DNA of 64,000 nt from Amycolatopsis suaedae (GCF_004214935.1 NZ_SFCC01000010.1:248001-312000), one strand, 5' to 3'. Positions 31,909 to 39,660 are shown, numbered from the stretch's first letter. Numbers and translations are program-made. Notes: generated from the letters alone by a model not told the origin.

Positions 31909-33312
31909 TCAGCAGGGTGTTCGCACGGTGGTGGTCGGACACGACTCGGTCGGCGACTCCGGTGACGACGTCGACGTCGGGTCGGTCGTGGATTCGGTCG
32001 TCGGCATCGTCTCCGGCACCTCCGACGTCATCGGCTCCGTCTCGGACGTCGTGCCGACGCCCTCGCTCGGGTCGATGCGCGGAGTCCCCTCCTCGGGGGT
32101 CTCCCGGGGTGCGGTCGGCTGGGGCGACTCGCCGGGCACGGATGCGACGCCGGACGCCTCGCTGGGCAGCGTGACACCTCGCTCGGCGGGCAGCCTGCCG
32201 CCGTCACGCTGCCGTGGCACCACCGCGTCCAACGCCTGCCCGTACAGGTGACCGGTGGCCACCACCGGCTCGGCCGGCGCGGGCGGCTCGGGTGGCCGCG
32301 GCGGTGTCAGCGCGACCGTCAGCTCGGTGCCGCCGTTGTGGCTGGGCAGGCCGAGCGGCACGGTCGCTTCCGTGTCGAACACGATCGGACCGACCGCGGC
32401 ACCGAACGCACCGGCTGCCGCCGTCGACGCCACGGCGATGCCGACCTTGACCTTCGACCCCACCACCAGGCTCTTCAGCCCGGCGAACAGGCTGCTCACC
32501 GCACTGGACAGGCCGCCCTTCGTGGCCACCTCGGCGACCGGCACCAGCACCGCGAGCACCCCGGCGTGCGCCCGCAGCGACGAGCACACCTCACGCAACT
32601 CGTCGGCCGTCGCCCGGCACGACGAGCAGCCCATCAGGTGCGCGCGGATCCGGCGGGCCTCCGCGCCGGTGACGCTGCCTGCCGTGTAGCCGCCGAGCTT
32701 CTCCACCACCGCCCGGCAACCGTCCGCCCCGCGGTGCACCGACAGGTGAGCCTGCAGGTACGCGGCCCGCAGCCCCTGACGGGCCCGGCGGGCCAGGGCG
32801 GCCGTCGCGTTCGCGCTCAACCCGAAATGCGGTGCCACCACGGCGGGCTGCTCGCCCTCGACCTCGGTCTGCCACAGCACCGTGCGCCAGCGCTCCGGCA
32901 GGCTGGTGAACGCCCTGGTGATCAGCGTGTGCTCGGCCGTCCGGGCATGCGCGTCCGAACCGGCGCCGACCCGTGTGCTCAGCTCGTCCTCGGAGACCGG
33001 CACGTCCCTGCGCGCGCCGCTCCACTCCCAGGACACCCGCCGGGCGACGGTCAGCAGGTAGGCCCGCACGCTGTCGCGTGGCCCGGATCCGCGGCGCAGC
33101 GCCTGCAGCACCCGGAAGAACGTCTCGGCCGTGATGTCCTCGGCCTCCGACCGGTCCGACGCCAGGCCGAGGGCCAGCCTGCGAACAGCCGCGGCATGGG
33201 CCTCGAACAGCTCGCCGAACGCCGCGTCCTCACCGTCGCGCAGGCGTCTCAGCAGGGCGGCCTCGCCGGAACCACCCAGCGCAGGATGCGGCGTCGTACT
33301 CTGCTCGGTCAT
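31909..33312 (-). CDS. ECF sigma factor fused to an anti-sigma zinc finger and membrane anchor
   Basis: A 467-residue chimera. Residues about 20-105 are sigma region 2 (FGELFEAHAAAVRRLALGL, SEAEDITAETFFRVLQ), and 135-185 region 4 (LPERWRTVLWQTEVEG, LSANATAALARRARQG). Residues 222-240 carry a zf-HC2 anti-sigma finger (His225, Cys229, Cys232). A membrane helix (about 289-310) leads to a 150-residue Pro/Thr/Ser-rich extracytoplasmic tail. The sigma factor is thus tied to the membrane by its own anti-sigma, as in ECF52/53-type groups, and release by proteolysis is inferred. I start at ATG 33312. It is isolated from other operons. Confidence 0.88.
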   Translation of the reverse strand: MTEQSTTPHPALGGSGEAALLRRLRDGEDAAFGELFEAHAAAVRRLALGLASDRSEAEDITAETFFRVLQALRRGSGPRDSVRAYLLTVARRVSWEWSGARRDVPVSEDELSTRVGAGSDAHARTAEHTLITRAFTSLPERWRTVLWQTEVEGEQPAVVAPHFGLSANATAALARRARQGLRAAYLQAHLSVHRGADGCRAVVEKLGGYTAGSVTGAEARRIRAHLMGCSSCRATADELREVCSSLRAHAGVLAVLVPVAEVATKGGLSSAVSSLFAGLKSLVVGSKVKVGIAVASTAAAGAFGAAVGPIVFDTEATVPLGLPSHNGGTELTVALTPPRPPEPPAPAEPVVATGHLYGQALDAVVPRQRDGGRLPAERGVTLPSEASGVASVPGESPQPTAPRETPEEGTPRIDPSEGVGTTSETEPMTSEVPETMPTTESTTDPTSTSSPESPTESCPTTTVRTPC

Positions 33313-33458
33313 CCCGCCAGGCACCTCCCGACCGACGCTAATCCGTTCGGTTGAATGTGCACACCATACGGAGCCCACACGTCCCCGTCACCCCCTGTGC
33401 GCCAAGAGTAACCGCTGCGCCACCGTCCGGGTGGGTGTGAAGCGTCCGAGCGGCCGGG

Positions 33459-33464
33459 TATAGA
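33459..33464 (+). promoter_or_regulatory. -10 element of tRNA-Gly
   Basis: TATAGA (within TATAGACT) lies about 31 bases before the mature tRNA, with a weak TGTGAA 18 bases further upstream. This fits an sigA-type promoter. Confidence 0.5.
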
Positions 33465-33495
33465 CTGTGCTCCGCACCGGGAAACCGGAGCAAGT

Positions 33496-33568
33496 GCGGA
33501 TGTAGCGCAGCTGGTAGCGCATCACCTTGCCAAGGTGAGGGTCGCGGGTTCGAATCCCGTCATCCGCT
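33496..33568 (+). tRNA. tRNA-Gly (GCC)
   Basis: A 73-nt tRNA that folds fully. The acceptor stem GCGGATG/CATCCGC (33496-33502 and 33561-33567) has a T discriminator. The D-arm is GCGC...GCGC, the anticodon arm is TCACC-TTGCCAA-GGTGA with anticodon GCC, and the T-arm GCGGG-TTCGAAT-CCCGT. CCA is not encoded. No integrase or duplicated 3' end is nearby, so there is no sign of an att site in use. Confidence 0.97.
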
Positions 33569-33624
33569 CGTCGCGGCGAAGTCTGTTCGAGCTTCGCTCT
33601 CACCCCGGCTCCCTCGCCATCGCC

Positions 33625-33645
33625 TCTGGGGGCCGAGCCCCCAGA
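33625..33645. terminator. Terminator after tRNA-Gly
   Basis: TCTGGGGGC-CGA-GCCCCCAGA is a perfect 9-base stem with a 3-base loop about 57 bases past the tRNA. Confidence 0.75.
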
Positions 33646-33750
33646 CCCCCACGGTGCTTGCTCCTTCTGACACGGCGTGGTTGGGTTTTCGGTTCACCAG
33701 CTTTCTGTGGTCCCTTTGGGCTGTTTTGCTCTCACCCTGTGATAATTCGA

Positions 33751-33771
33751 AGAACTGCTGGTAGCGGTTCT
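33751..33771. promoter_or_regulatory. Dyad upstream of the LPMO operators
   Basis: AGAACTGCT-GGT-AGCGGTTCT is symmetric at eight of nine positions. It differs from the DasR-type site and may bind a second regulator. Confidence 0.4.
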
Positions 33772-33776
33772 ACTAA

Positions 33777-33810
33777 TGGACTGGACCATGTGGGGTCTTG
33801 GTCTAGACCA
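33777..33810. promoter_or_regulatory. Two DasR-type (dre) operators
   Basis: TGGTCTAGACCA (33799-33810) is identical to the core of the streptomycete DasR element (consensus ACTGGTCTAGACCACT, 13 of 16 here). TGGACTGGACCA (33777-33788) matches the core at 10 of 12 and starts exactly 22 bases upstream, about two helical turns. DasR is the GntR-family repressor relieved by glucosamine-6-phosphate, and the adjacent gene is a chitin-type LPMO. Confidence 0.8.
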
Positions 33811-33884
33811 CGTGACGGGGGTCACTTTAGACTCGCTTTGCCGCCGTGTTTGTCTCCTCCGCCCGTCTTTATTGGAGTCCTTCA

Positions 33885-34478
33885 ATGGCAACGAAGCTGA
33901 TCAAGAGACTCGCCGCGGTCGCCGCCCTCGCGGTCACCGCACCCCTGCTGTTCGCCGGCGTCGCCTCCGGTCACGGCTACACGACGAACGCCCCCAGCCG
34001 CTCCTACAACTGCAAGACCGGCGCCGCCCAGAACTGCGGCCCCGTCCAGTGGGATCCACACAGCATCGAAGGCCCGAAGGGCTTCCCGGCAGCCGGCCCC
34101 GCGAACGGCAAGATCTGCGCGGGCGGCCTGTCCCAGTTCGCCCAGCTCGACGACCCCCGCGGCGGCAACTGGCCAGCCAAGCAGGTTTCCAGCGGCAGCT
34201 TCACGTTCACCTGGACGCTGACCGCGCCGCACGCGACCACGTCGTTCCGCTACTTCATCACCCGCAACGGCTGGAACCCGTCGGCTCCGCTGACCCGGGC
34301 CCAGCTCGAGTCGCAGCCGTTCTACACGGTGCCGTTCAACGGCGCGCGTCCCGGCTTCAACGTCTCGCACACGGGGCAGCTGCCCTCCGGCAAGTCCGGC
34401 AGGCACCTGATCCTCGCCGTCTGGGACATCGCCGACACCGGGAACGCCTTCTACCAGTGCGCTGACGTCACCTTCTGA
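33885..34478 (+). CDS. AA10 lytic polysaccharide monooxygenase (chitin/cellulose)
   Basis: A secreted copper enzyme that oxidatively cleaves chitin or cellulose. The 197-residue protein has a signal peptide ending ...FAGVASG, so that the mature chain begins at His30 (HGYTTNAPSRSYNC). His30 and His116 (TLTAPHATTSFRYF) form the histidine brace, and cysteines (NCKTG, NCGPV, CADVTF) fit the AA10 disulfides. It is a single-domain form without a carbohydrate-binding module. The ATG follows TTGGAG. Two DasR-type sites upstream indicate control by aminosugar supply, favouring chitin as substrate. Confidence 0.94.
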   Translation: MATKLIKRLAAVAALAVTAPLLFAGVASGHGYTTNAPSRSYNCKTGAAQNCGPVQWDPHSIEGPKGFPAAGPANGKICAGGLSQFAQLDDPRGGNWPAKQVSSGSFTFTWTLTAPHATTSFRYFITRNGWNPSAPLTRAQLESQPFYTVPFNGARPGFNVSHTGQLPSGKSGRHLILAVWDIADTGNAFYQCADVTF

Positions 34479-34482
34479 TCAT

Positions 34483-34528
34483 CCGGGCCGAGCCGGTCTG
34501 CCACCCTGCAGCGGCCGGTTCGGCCCGG
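34483..34528. terminator. Terminator between LPMO and Imm7 genes
   Basis: CCGGGCCGA-GCCGG (34483-34496) pairs with CCGG-TTCGGCCCGG (34515-34528), leaving one mismatch. It lies between two convergent genes and can serve both. Confidence 0.75.
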
Positions 34529-34531
34529 CCC

Positions 34532-34939
34532 TCACGCGTCCGCGTAGACGTCCTCGAGGATCGTCGGCACCACCGGGGTGAGGAACGGATCGGCCCGCTC
34601 GGTCACCTGCCCCCTGGCCATCCGGTAGACCCGGAACTCGTTGTCGTGCCCGAAATCCTCGTCGTCGAGCACGTAGAGCAGCCCGTACGAACCGGGTGCC
34701 AGCTCCCCCACCCTGGCGAACAGCCGGATCAGCTCGGGGCCCAGCGTGCTCGGCCGCTTCAGCACGCCACCGAGATGCAGCACCGGCACGCCGTTCGCCC
34801 AGCGCAGGTCGACGAGGCCCGGCGCGGCGAACTCGCGCACCAGCCGGCCGACCCGTTCGACAGCGCGGTCCAGCAGGCCGTCCGGCTCGCTTTCGTCGGC
34901 GCTCACCTGGATGGTCACCCAGCCGTGATACTCGTACAT
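34532..34939 (-). CDS. Imm7-family immunity protein
   Basis: A 135-residue protein with the Imm7 opening MYEYHGWVTIQVS, and the LHLGGVLKRP and GELAPGSYGLLYVLDDED segments. Imm7 proteins neutralise polymorphic toxins in cis. No toxin gene is next to it, so it is an orphan, perhaps protecting against toxins of kin, or a remnant of a lost pair. A possible but distant partner is the ESX-type protein at 53.8 kb; nothing in the sequence links them. It is downstream of, and convergent with, the LPMO. Confidence 0.85.
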   Translation of the reverse strand: MYEYHGWVTIQVSADESEPDGLLDRAVERVGRLVREFAAPGLVDLRWANGVPVLHLGGVLKRPSTLGPELIRLFARVGELAPGSYGLLYVLDDEDFGHDNEFRVYRMARGQVTERADPFLTPVVPTILEDVYADA

Positions 34940-34971
34940 GCGGGCAGCCTAGAACCGCCTTGTCGACACGA

Positions 34972-35268
34972 TCAGGCCGGTTCCTTGAACGGATCGTGTT
35001 CGGCGAGCAGCTTGTCCAGCCGGGCCTGGTCGACGCGGCTGGAGAGGTAGGTGTCCTCCTGCCGGTCCCGCACGCACTTGGCGAGCGTGAACGCCGAGGT
35101 CACCGTGTAGAGCAGGCCGAGAGCGAGAAACGCCCGCACCCACGGGTCGACGGGCAACAGCGCCACACCGAGCGCCATGGCGACGACCGCGACGGCGAAG
35201 GAAATGGCCGCCTGCGCGAAGAACGCGCCGGTGGTGGACGAGGTCGAGGACATCGTTTTCGTGGACAT
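34972..35268 (-). CDS. YiaA/YiaB two-helix membrane protein
   Basis: A 98-residue inner-membrane protein of the YiaAB two-helix family. It has a Ser/Thr-rich N-terminus, then helices at about residues 18-38 and 46-66 (FAQAAISFAVAVVAMALGV; VRAFLALGLLYTVTSAFTLAKCVRDRQE), and a charged C-terminus (RVDQARLDKLLAEHDPFKEP). The function is unknown. The ATG at 35268 has GGTGGAAC upstream; a further ATG at 35286 is less likely. The gene stands alone between hairpins. Confidence 0.85.
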   Translation of the reverse strand: MSTKTMSSTSSTTGAFFAQAAISFAVAVVAMALGVALLPVDPWVRAFLALGLLYTVTSAFTLAKCVRDRQEDTYLSSRVDQARLDKLLAEHDPFKEPA

Positions 35269-35303
35269 GGTTCCACCGTGCGACATCCGGGGCGATCAAG
35301 TCT

Positions 35304-35350
35304 TGAGTACGGCTACTCATTTAGAGGTCGCGCCGATAGGGGCGACCTCT
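35304..35350. promoter_or_regulatory. Two adjacent perfect dyads upstream of the yiaAB-type gene
   Basis: TGAGTA-CGGC-TACTCA (35304-35319) is followed by AGAGGTCGC (35323-35331) and GCGACCTCT (35342-35350), with a 10-base loop in the second. They lie 36-82 bases upstream of the minus-strand start. The first could be an operator; the second could be an operator or a terminator. Confidence 0.45.
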
Positions 35351-35372
35351 TGAGATCACGAAAAACACGGAA

Positions 35373-35405
35373 CCCGCCCGGCGGCCCCCTCAACCACCGG
35401 GCGGG
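35373..35405 (-). terminator. Intrinsic terminator of the DUF4190 gene
   Basis: CCGGGCGGG / CCCGCCCGG arms (35397-35405 and 35373-35381) followed, on the minus strand, by a GTTTTT run. It ends the gene that stops at 35416. Confidence 0.8.
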
Positions 35406-35415
35406 AAGACCCGGG

Positions 35416-36006
35416 CTACAGGCCCGTGCAGGCCACGACGGTGAACGCACCCGAACCGGTCTGGGTGTCGACGACCTTGCCGTCGACGGTGATCTTGCAG
35501 GTCACCGTGCCGCCGTCCGGGCCGGTGGTGGCGGTCAGCAGGCCACCGGGAACCGGGCCCTTGTTCTGTACGTCCTTGCGCCACGGCAGCGTGGGAACGT
35601 CCTCGCTGAGCGGGTTGGTGCCCTCGCCGTAGGTCACGTCGACGGCGGCGGCGTCGCCGGTGAGTTCGTAGGTCACGTTGGCCGTGCGGTTGAGTTCCTT
35701 GTCCACCTGGTCGACGGCGGCGTTGAACACGAACACCCAGAGGATGCAGACCGCCAGGCCCAGCACCGACACGACGACGCCCGCGATGGACAGCCCCTTG
35801 TTGGTGGCCATCCCCTTCGCGGCCCTGGCGATGCCGAGCGCGCTGAAGATGATGCCGAGGATCACCAGCGGCCAGGCGACGACACCGACCACGGGGATCA
35901 GCGACGTCACCAGGCCGACGATGCCGAGGATGAAACCGGTGGTGCCGAAACCGTTGCGGGGCGGCTGCGGCGGCGCGACGGGCGGGTAGGGGATCTGCTG
36001 GGTCAC
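35416..36006 (-). CDS. DUF4190/MmpS-like membrane protein
   Basis: A 196-residue protein. A Pro-rich N-terminus (QQIPYPPVAPPQPP) leads to three membrane helices of DUF4190 type (residues about 22-95), with LGIIFSALGIARAAKGMATN. An extracytoplasmic C-terminal domain then resembles MmpS (VTYELTGDAAAVDVTYGEG, LPWRKDV, GGTVTCKITVDGKVVDT, ending VVACTGL). MmpS-like domains assist MmpL exporters, but no MmpL is present. The GTG at 36006 has GGAAAGGACC upstream. It is divergent from a two-component system. Confidence 0.82.
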   Translation of the reverse strand: MTQQIPYPPVAPPQPPRNGFGTTGFILGIVGLVTSLIPVVGVVAWPLVILGIIFSALGIARAAKGMATNKGLSIAGVVVSVLGLAVCILWVFVFNAAVDQVDKELNRTANVTYELTGDAAAVDVTYGEGTNPLSEDVPTLPWRKDVQNKGPVPGGLLTATTGPDGGTVTCKITVDGKVVDTQTGSGAFTVVACTGL

Positions 36007-36171
36007 GACTGGTCCTTTCCAATGGGGATGAGCGGATGCAACCAGCGACCCGGGCCTGTCCGCGTCGTCCGCGACGCGGTGGCCGTTCAATCGAAAGTCG
36101 TAACCTCGGCGGCCCGAAAGCCGCCGAACCGCTGATGCCGAGGCCCCCCGCCGTGTCCGTACGCTGCGCGT

Positions 36172-37353
36172 ATGGGAAGACGTGTGCTCAGCGTGCTCAC
36201 CACCGTTTTCGCGGTGGCCGCGTGCGTGATCAGCAGCTTCTACGTCTTCGGCGCGCACTACCACGTCCCCGGTGGCGACCTGGTGGCCACGTGGTGGACC
36301 ACGCTGACCTTCCTGGCGAGCATCGGTGCGGCGGTGATGTTGTGCTGGCGGCACCGCTGGCCGACCGTCGTACTCGGCATCGCGCTGGTGCCGTCACTGC
36401 TGATGGTCTCCGACGCGCTGGCCGCGTTGATCGCGTTGGCGGCCTTCGCCGCCCACCGCCGCGACTGGCAGCTGGTGGTGGCTTCGCTCGCCGTCTACGC
36501 CGCCACCGCGCTGGCGGTGCTGCGTGACTTCGGCAGGCATCCGGATGTGACCGTCTTCGGCCGGTTCTTCAGCACCGAGCCCGTGGCCGCCAAGGTGATC
36601 GGCACGCTGGTGATCGCCAGCTTCCTCACCGCGATCCCGCTCGCCGTCGGCGTGTGGCGTGGAATGCGCAAGGACCTCACCGCGCGCGAGACGCGGGAAC
36701 GGCAACTGCGCGAGGAAATGGCGCGGCGGCAGGAACGAACGCGCATCGCGCGGGAGATGCACGACGTGCTCGGCCACCGGCTCACGTTGCTGTCGTTGCA
36801 GGCCGGCGCGCTGGAGGTGACCAACGGCGGTTCGGCCGACGTCGCCCGGACCGTGCGCACCACGGCCCGCCAGTCGCTGGACGACCTGCGGCAGGTGATC
36901 GGCGTGCTGCGCGACGGCGAGGGCGGTGCCGAGCAGGAGGACGCGCCGTCCGTCGCGCCCCAGCCGTCGCTGACCGACATCCCGGAACTGGTGGCAGGTG
37001 CCCGCCGCTCCGGGCTGACGGTGAACCTGACCGTCCTGCTGGAGGAGACCGCGGGTGCGCCGGCGCCGCTGGGCACGGCGGCGTACCGGATCCTGCAGGA
37101 GGCGCTGACCAACGTGCTGCGGCACGCGCCGGGGCAGCCGACCGAGGTGAGCGTGCGCGGCGGCCCGGGCGCCGGGGTGACCATCGAGGTGGTCAATCCC
37201 TTGCCCGCCAAGGCATCCCCGTCGCCGGGTTCGGGTACCGGCCTGGCCGGGCTCGCCGAGCGGGCCGCGGTGGTGGGCGGCAACGTCACCGCGGGGCCGA
37301 CCGACGACGGCTGGTTCGCCCTGCGCGCGGTCCTGCCCTGGGAGCGCGGCTAA
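36172..37353 (+). CDS. NarL-type sensor histidine kinase
   Basis: A 393-residue kinase. The N-terminus has about five membrane helices (residues 6-165) without a large external sensor. A HisKA_3 dimerisation domain follows, with the phospho-His in RIAREMHDVLGHRL, and an HATPase (ILQEALTNVLRHAPG, GTGLAGLAERAAVVGG). It acts with the response regulator nine bases downstream. The ATG lies six bases after TACGCT and has no RBS, so the mRNA is probably leaderless. Confidence 0.94.
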   Translation: MGRRVLSVLTTVFAVAACVISSFYVFGAHYHVPGGDLVATWWTTLTFLASIGAAVMLCWRHRWPTVVLGIALVPSLLMVSDALAALIALAAFAAHRRDWQLVVASLAVYAATALAVLRDFGRHPDVTVFGRFFSTEPVAAKVIGTLVIASFLTAIPLAVGVWRGMRKDLTARETRERQLREEMARRQERTRIAREMHDVLGHRLTLLSLQAGALEVTNGGSADVARTVRTTARQSLDDLRQVIGVLRDGEGGAEQEDAPSVAPQPSLTDIPELVAGARRSGLTVNLTVLLEETAGAPAPLGTAAYRILQEALTNVLRHAPGQPTEVSVRGGPGAGVTIEVVNPLPAKASPSPGSGTGLAGLAERAAVVGGNVTAGPTDDGWFALRAVLPWERG

Positions 37354-37362
37354 TCTGACTCG

Positions 37363-38019
37363 GTGCTGCGAGTCCTGCTCGTCGACGACGACCCCCTGGT
37401 CCGCACCGGGCTGTCCATGATCCTCGGCAGCACCGGCGACATCACCGTCGTCGGCGAGGCCGGGGACGGCGACGAGGTCGTCACGAAGGTCGCCATGCAC
37501 GCGCCGGACGTCGTGCTGATGGACATCCGCATGCGCCGGATGGACGGCCTGACCGCCACCGCGGCCGTGACCGCGCTGCCGATGGCGCCGAAGGTGCTGG
37601 TGCTGACGACGTTCGATCTGGACGAGTACGTGTTCGAGGCACTCGCGGCAGGGGCGAGCGGGTTCCTGCTCAAGGAGGGCTCGCCGCAGGACATCATCGA
37701 CGCGGTCCGGGTGGTGGCGGCCGGCGAGGCGATGCTGGCCCCGCAGGCGACCCGGAAACTGGTCTCGCACTTCGTCGCCGCCAGGACCAGCCCCCGGCGG
37801 CAGCGGGCACGGTCGCTGCTCGGTGTGCTGTCGGAGCGCGAGCGCGAGGTCGTGACCGCGGTGGCACGCGGCAGGTCCAACGCGGAGATCGCCGGTGCGC
37901 TGCACCTGAGCGAGGCCACGGTGAAGACGCACATCACGCGGATCTTCGCCAAGATCGACGCGGCCAACCGGGTGCAGCTGACGATCTTCGCCTACGAGTC
38001 CGGCCTGGTCACGCCGTGA
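37363..38019 (+). CDS. NarL/LuxR-type response regulator
   Basis: A 218-residue response regulator. The receiver domain has DDD (8-10), phosphoacceptor Asp54 in VVLMDIRM, and Lys in SGFLLKEG. The C-terminal LuxR helix-turn-helix is LSEREREVVTAVARGRSNAEIAGALHLSEATVKTHI. It is co-transcribed with the kinase gene. The DNA target and signal are unknown. It strongly resembles the second such regulator at 55.6 kb, including the C-terminal AYESGLVTP, so the two systems are paralogous. Confidence 0.95.
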   Translation: MLRVLLVDDDPLVRTGLSMILGSTGDITVVGEAGDGDEVVTKVAMHAPDVVLMDIRMRRMDGLTATAAVTALPMAPKVLVLTTFDLDEYVFEALAAGASGFLLKEGSPQDIIDAVRVVAAGEAMLAPQATRKLVSHFVAARTSPRRQRARSLLGVLSEREREVVTAVARGRSNAEIAGALHLSEATVKTHITRIFAKIDAANRVQLTIFAYESGLVTP

Positions 38020-38044
38020 CTGACCGTGCCAGAGCACAAAGAAA

Positions 38045-38082
38045 ACCCGGCTCCACGAGGGAACCGGGTGGGTACTACCCAC
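38045..38082. terminator. Hairpins after the two-component operon
   Basis: ACCCGG...CCGGGT (38045-38069) is directly followed by the perfect dyad GTGGGTA-C-TACCCAC (38068-38082). It ends the operon and forms the left edge of the lower-GC island. Confidence 0.65.
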
Positions 38083-38136
38083 GCTAGACGTCGAGCCAAC
38101 CGCCGTCAACTTGACAACTGACACACCGTCGACCGG

Positions 38137-38880
38137 CTACCAACCTGGCGGGCGGGTAAACGACCCGGCCGGATCCGGCATCTGGTGGTCGGTGAAATCC
38201 GACCGGGAGAGCTGACGCCACCAATGCCTTCCGACTCCGTCTGTTGCCTTGCCCTGCAGTGCACCCGCGAGGAAGCCGGTCGACGGGTTCACAACACCAA
38301 CCGGCACGTAGTTCCGCACGATCTTGAGGGGTAGACCGAGGTCGGAATCGTTGGAGACCACTACTACCGCGTCCACCTCCCGGCTGAGCACGTCTACCAA
38401 CATGTGTGTCGCCACATTCACGTCACTCCCCTTCTCTTCCCGGACCAGCGCTGTTGCCAGGATGATGCGATCACCGTTCGCGTCATTCGCGACCATCAAG
38501 GGGAGATCGACTTCGGGCATCTGAGCAGGCGGACGCACCAGCTGCGGCCGTCCCTTACGGGGCTGGCAAGCAAGGGGCACCTGTTTGGTCCGAGCTACAT
38601 ACTGACCGAACTCGATGTGATCAACTGCTCCCTCGGCATCCAAGGCTTTCAGGTAGACGTCCTGGTCAACGTAGGCAACGGGTGCCTCTGCGGCATCTAT
38701 CCTCGCCGTGCAGTAGACGACTCGATTGACACGCGCACCCGACCAGTTGGCACGTTGTGCGACAAGGGCGGCAGCCAGCGACTTCGGCGACAACCATCTC
38801 CAACCTGCCACATCGCGTCCGAACCAACGCCTACCCGAGTAGTAGAGGTTAAAGCCATCCACGTAAACACCCACACGCAT
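38137..38880 (-). CDS. NYN-domain (PIN-like) ribonuclease
   Basis: A 247-residue protein of the NYN/LabA branch of PIN-like metal-dependent nucleases. Conserved acidic residues are in GVYVDGFNLYYS (Asp8, Asn11), EEKGSDVN (Glu148, Asp153) and SNDSDLGLP (Asp178, Asp180). These would bind two metals to cleave RNA. The C-terminus (HWWRQLSRSDF) is not recognised. The ATG overlaps the stop of the upstream gene by one base (TGATG), so the two are co-translated. Codon and base usage are visibly less GC-rich than the flanks, which suggests horizontal acquisition. A defence or RNA-decay role is inference. Confidence 0.88.
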   Translation of the reverse strand: MRVGVYVDGFNLYYSGRRWFGRDVAGWRWLSPKSLAAALVAQRANWSGARVNRVVYCTARIDAAEAPVAYVDQDVYLKALDAEGAVDHIEFGQYVARTKQVPLACQPRKGRPQLVRPPAQMPEVDLPLMVANDANGDRIILATALVREEKGSDVNVATHMLVDVLSREVDAVVVVSNDSDLGLPLKIVRNYVPVGVVNPSTGFLAGALQGKATDGVGRHWWRQLSRSDFTDHQMPDPAGSFTRPPGW

Positions 38881-39509
38881 CAGGCCCCCCGGTCGTCTCC
38901 GGCCCAGCCGGGCTCTGATCGGTTCTTCGTCGTCGAAGGGGCGAAGGCAAGGCTCCGGACGAACGTAGCCACACGGTCAGCATCGTCCGGTGTCAGGTCC
39001 ACCGGCAACTGAATCTGAACCAGCAGATCAGGCCTGATCGGGAGCTGATAGGTCACGATCGGCGCCGATATCGGACGCGAGCCGTCTTCCAAGAGCGCAA
39101 AGTTTCTACGGTCGGACCCTGCGGGTTCCGCCTCGACCACTTGAGTGGGCGCCACGTTCGTTACGCGCGATGTCGCGGCTGAACGCCTCGTCTTGACGAC
39201 GTTCTTCCAGGTTGGGTCACCGTCCAACCATGCCAAATACATGGCCACCGAGTTCCTGAACCGGGTCTTGTACGTAGCGAGGCTTGCAGTTGAGTAGTTC
39301 ATCCGGTTGAGGCTGTCGAATCGATCGAGGACACGCTCGACGTCCAGAGATCTAATGTCAACACCATCTGGATCTGCTTCGCTCGCTAGAACTTTCGTCG
39401 CAGCGACCCGCTGCGCGTTGCCCGTGGATGGGTTTATCTCGCCATACTTCACCACTCGGTCAAGGAACTCCTTCAGCCCCGCGCCTGTGGCTGCCGTCAG
39501 ATCGGTCAT
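38880..39509 (-). CDS. Integrase core-binding-domain-like protein without a catalytic domain
   Basis: A 209-residue protein. Residues 8-105 look like the SAM-like core-binding domain of tyrosine recombinases (GLKEFLDRVVKYGEINPSTGN, NYSTASLATYKTRFRNSVAMYLAWLDG), but there is no R-H-R-Y catalytic domain. The C-terminal part has a beta-strand module (YQLPIRPDLLVQIQLPVDLT) followed by DDADRVATFVRSLAF, possibly an interaction domain. It is encoded directly before, and coupled to, the NYN nuclease, so it probably recruits that nuclease to nucleic acid or a partner. The function is inferred. Confidence 0.75.
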   Translation of the reverse strand: MTDLTAATGAGLKEFLDRVVKYGEINPSTGNAQRVAATKVLASEADPDGVDIRSLDVERVLDRFDSLNRMNYSTASLATYKTRFRNSVAMYLAWLDGDPTWKNVVKTRRSAATSRVTNVAPTQVVEAEPAGSDRRNFALLEDGSRPISAPIVTYQLPIRPDLLVQIQLPVDLTPDDADRVATFVRSLAFAPSTTKNRSEPGWAGDDRGA

Positions 39510-39660
39510 CGGCCCACCTCGTTGTATCCCCGAAGAAGCCTACAACCAACCATCAAGACACGTCAATTGACTAGACAGATGCCGATCTAAGCATCTGGAC
39601 GACAGCTTGTCCCCTCGGCCTTCAGGCCATTGCTTGTGACTTCGCCGAAGTTTCGGATGC

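Larger units (their letters stand above)
33569..33884. other. 316-base non-coding region before the LPMO gene
   Basis: It contains the tRNA terminator and the DasR-type operator region of the LPMO gene, listed separately. I see no coding sequence; the 121-residue open frame through the tRNA is a shadow. Confidence 0.8.

Noticed and set aside
33496..33900. tRNA-Gly as an integration site
   Set aside because: No integrase gene and no repeat of the tRNA 3' end in the window; the integrase-like protein at 39 kb lacks a catalytic domain and lies 5 kb away.
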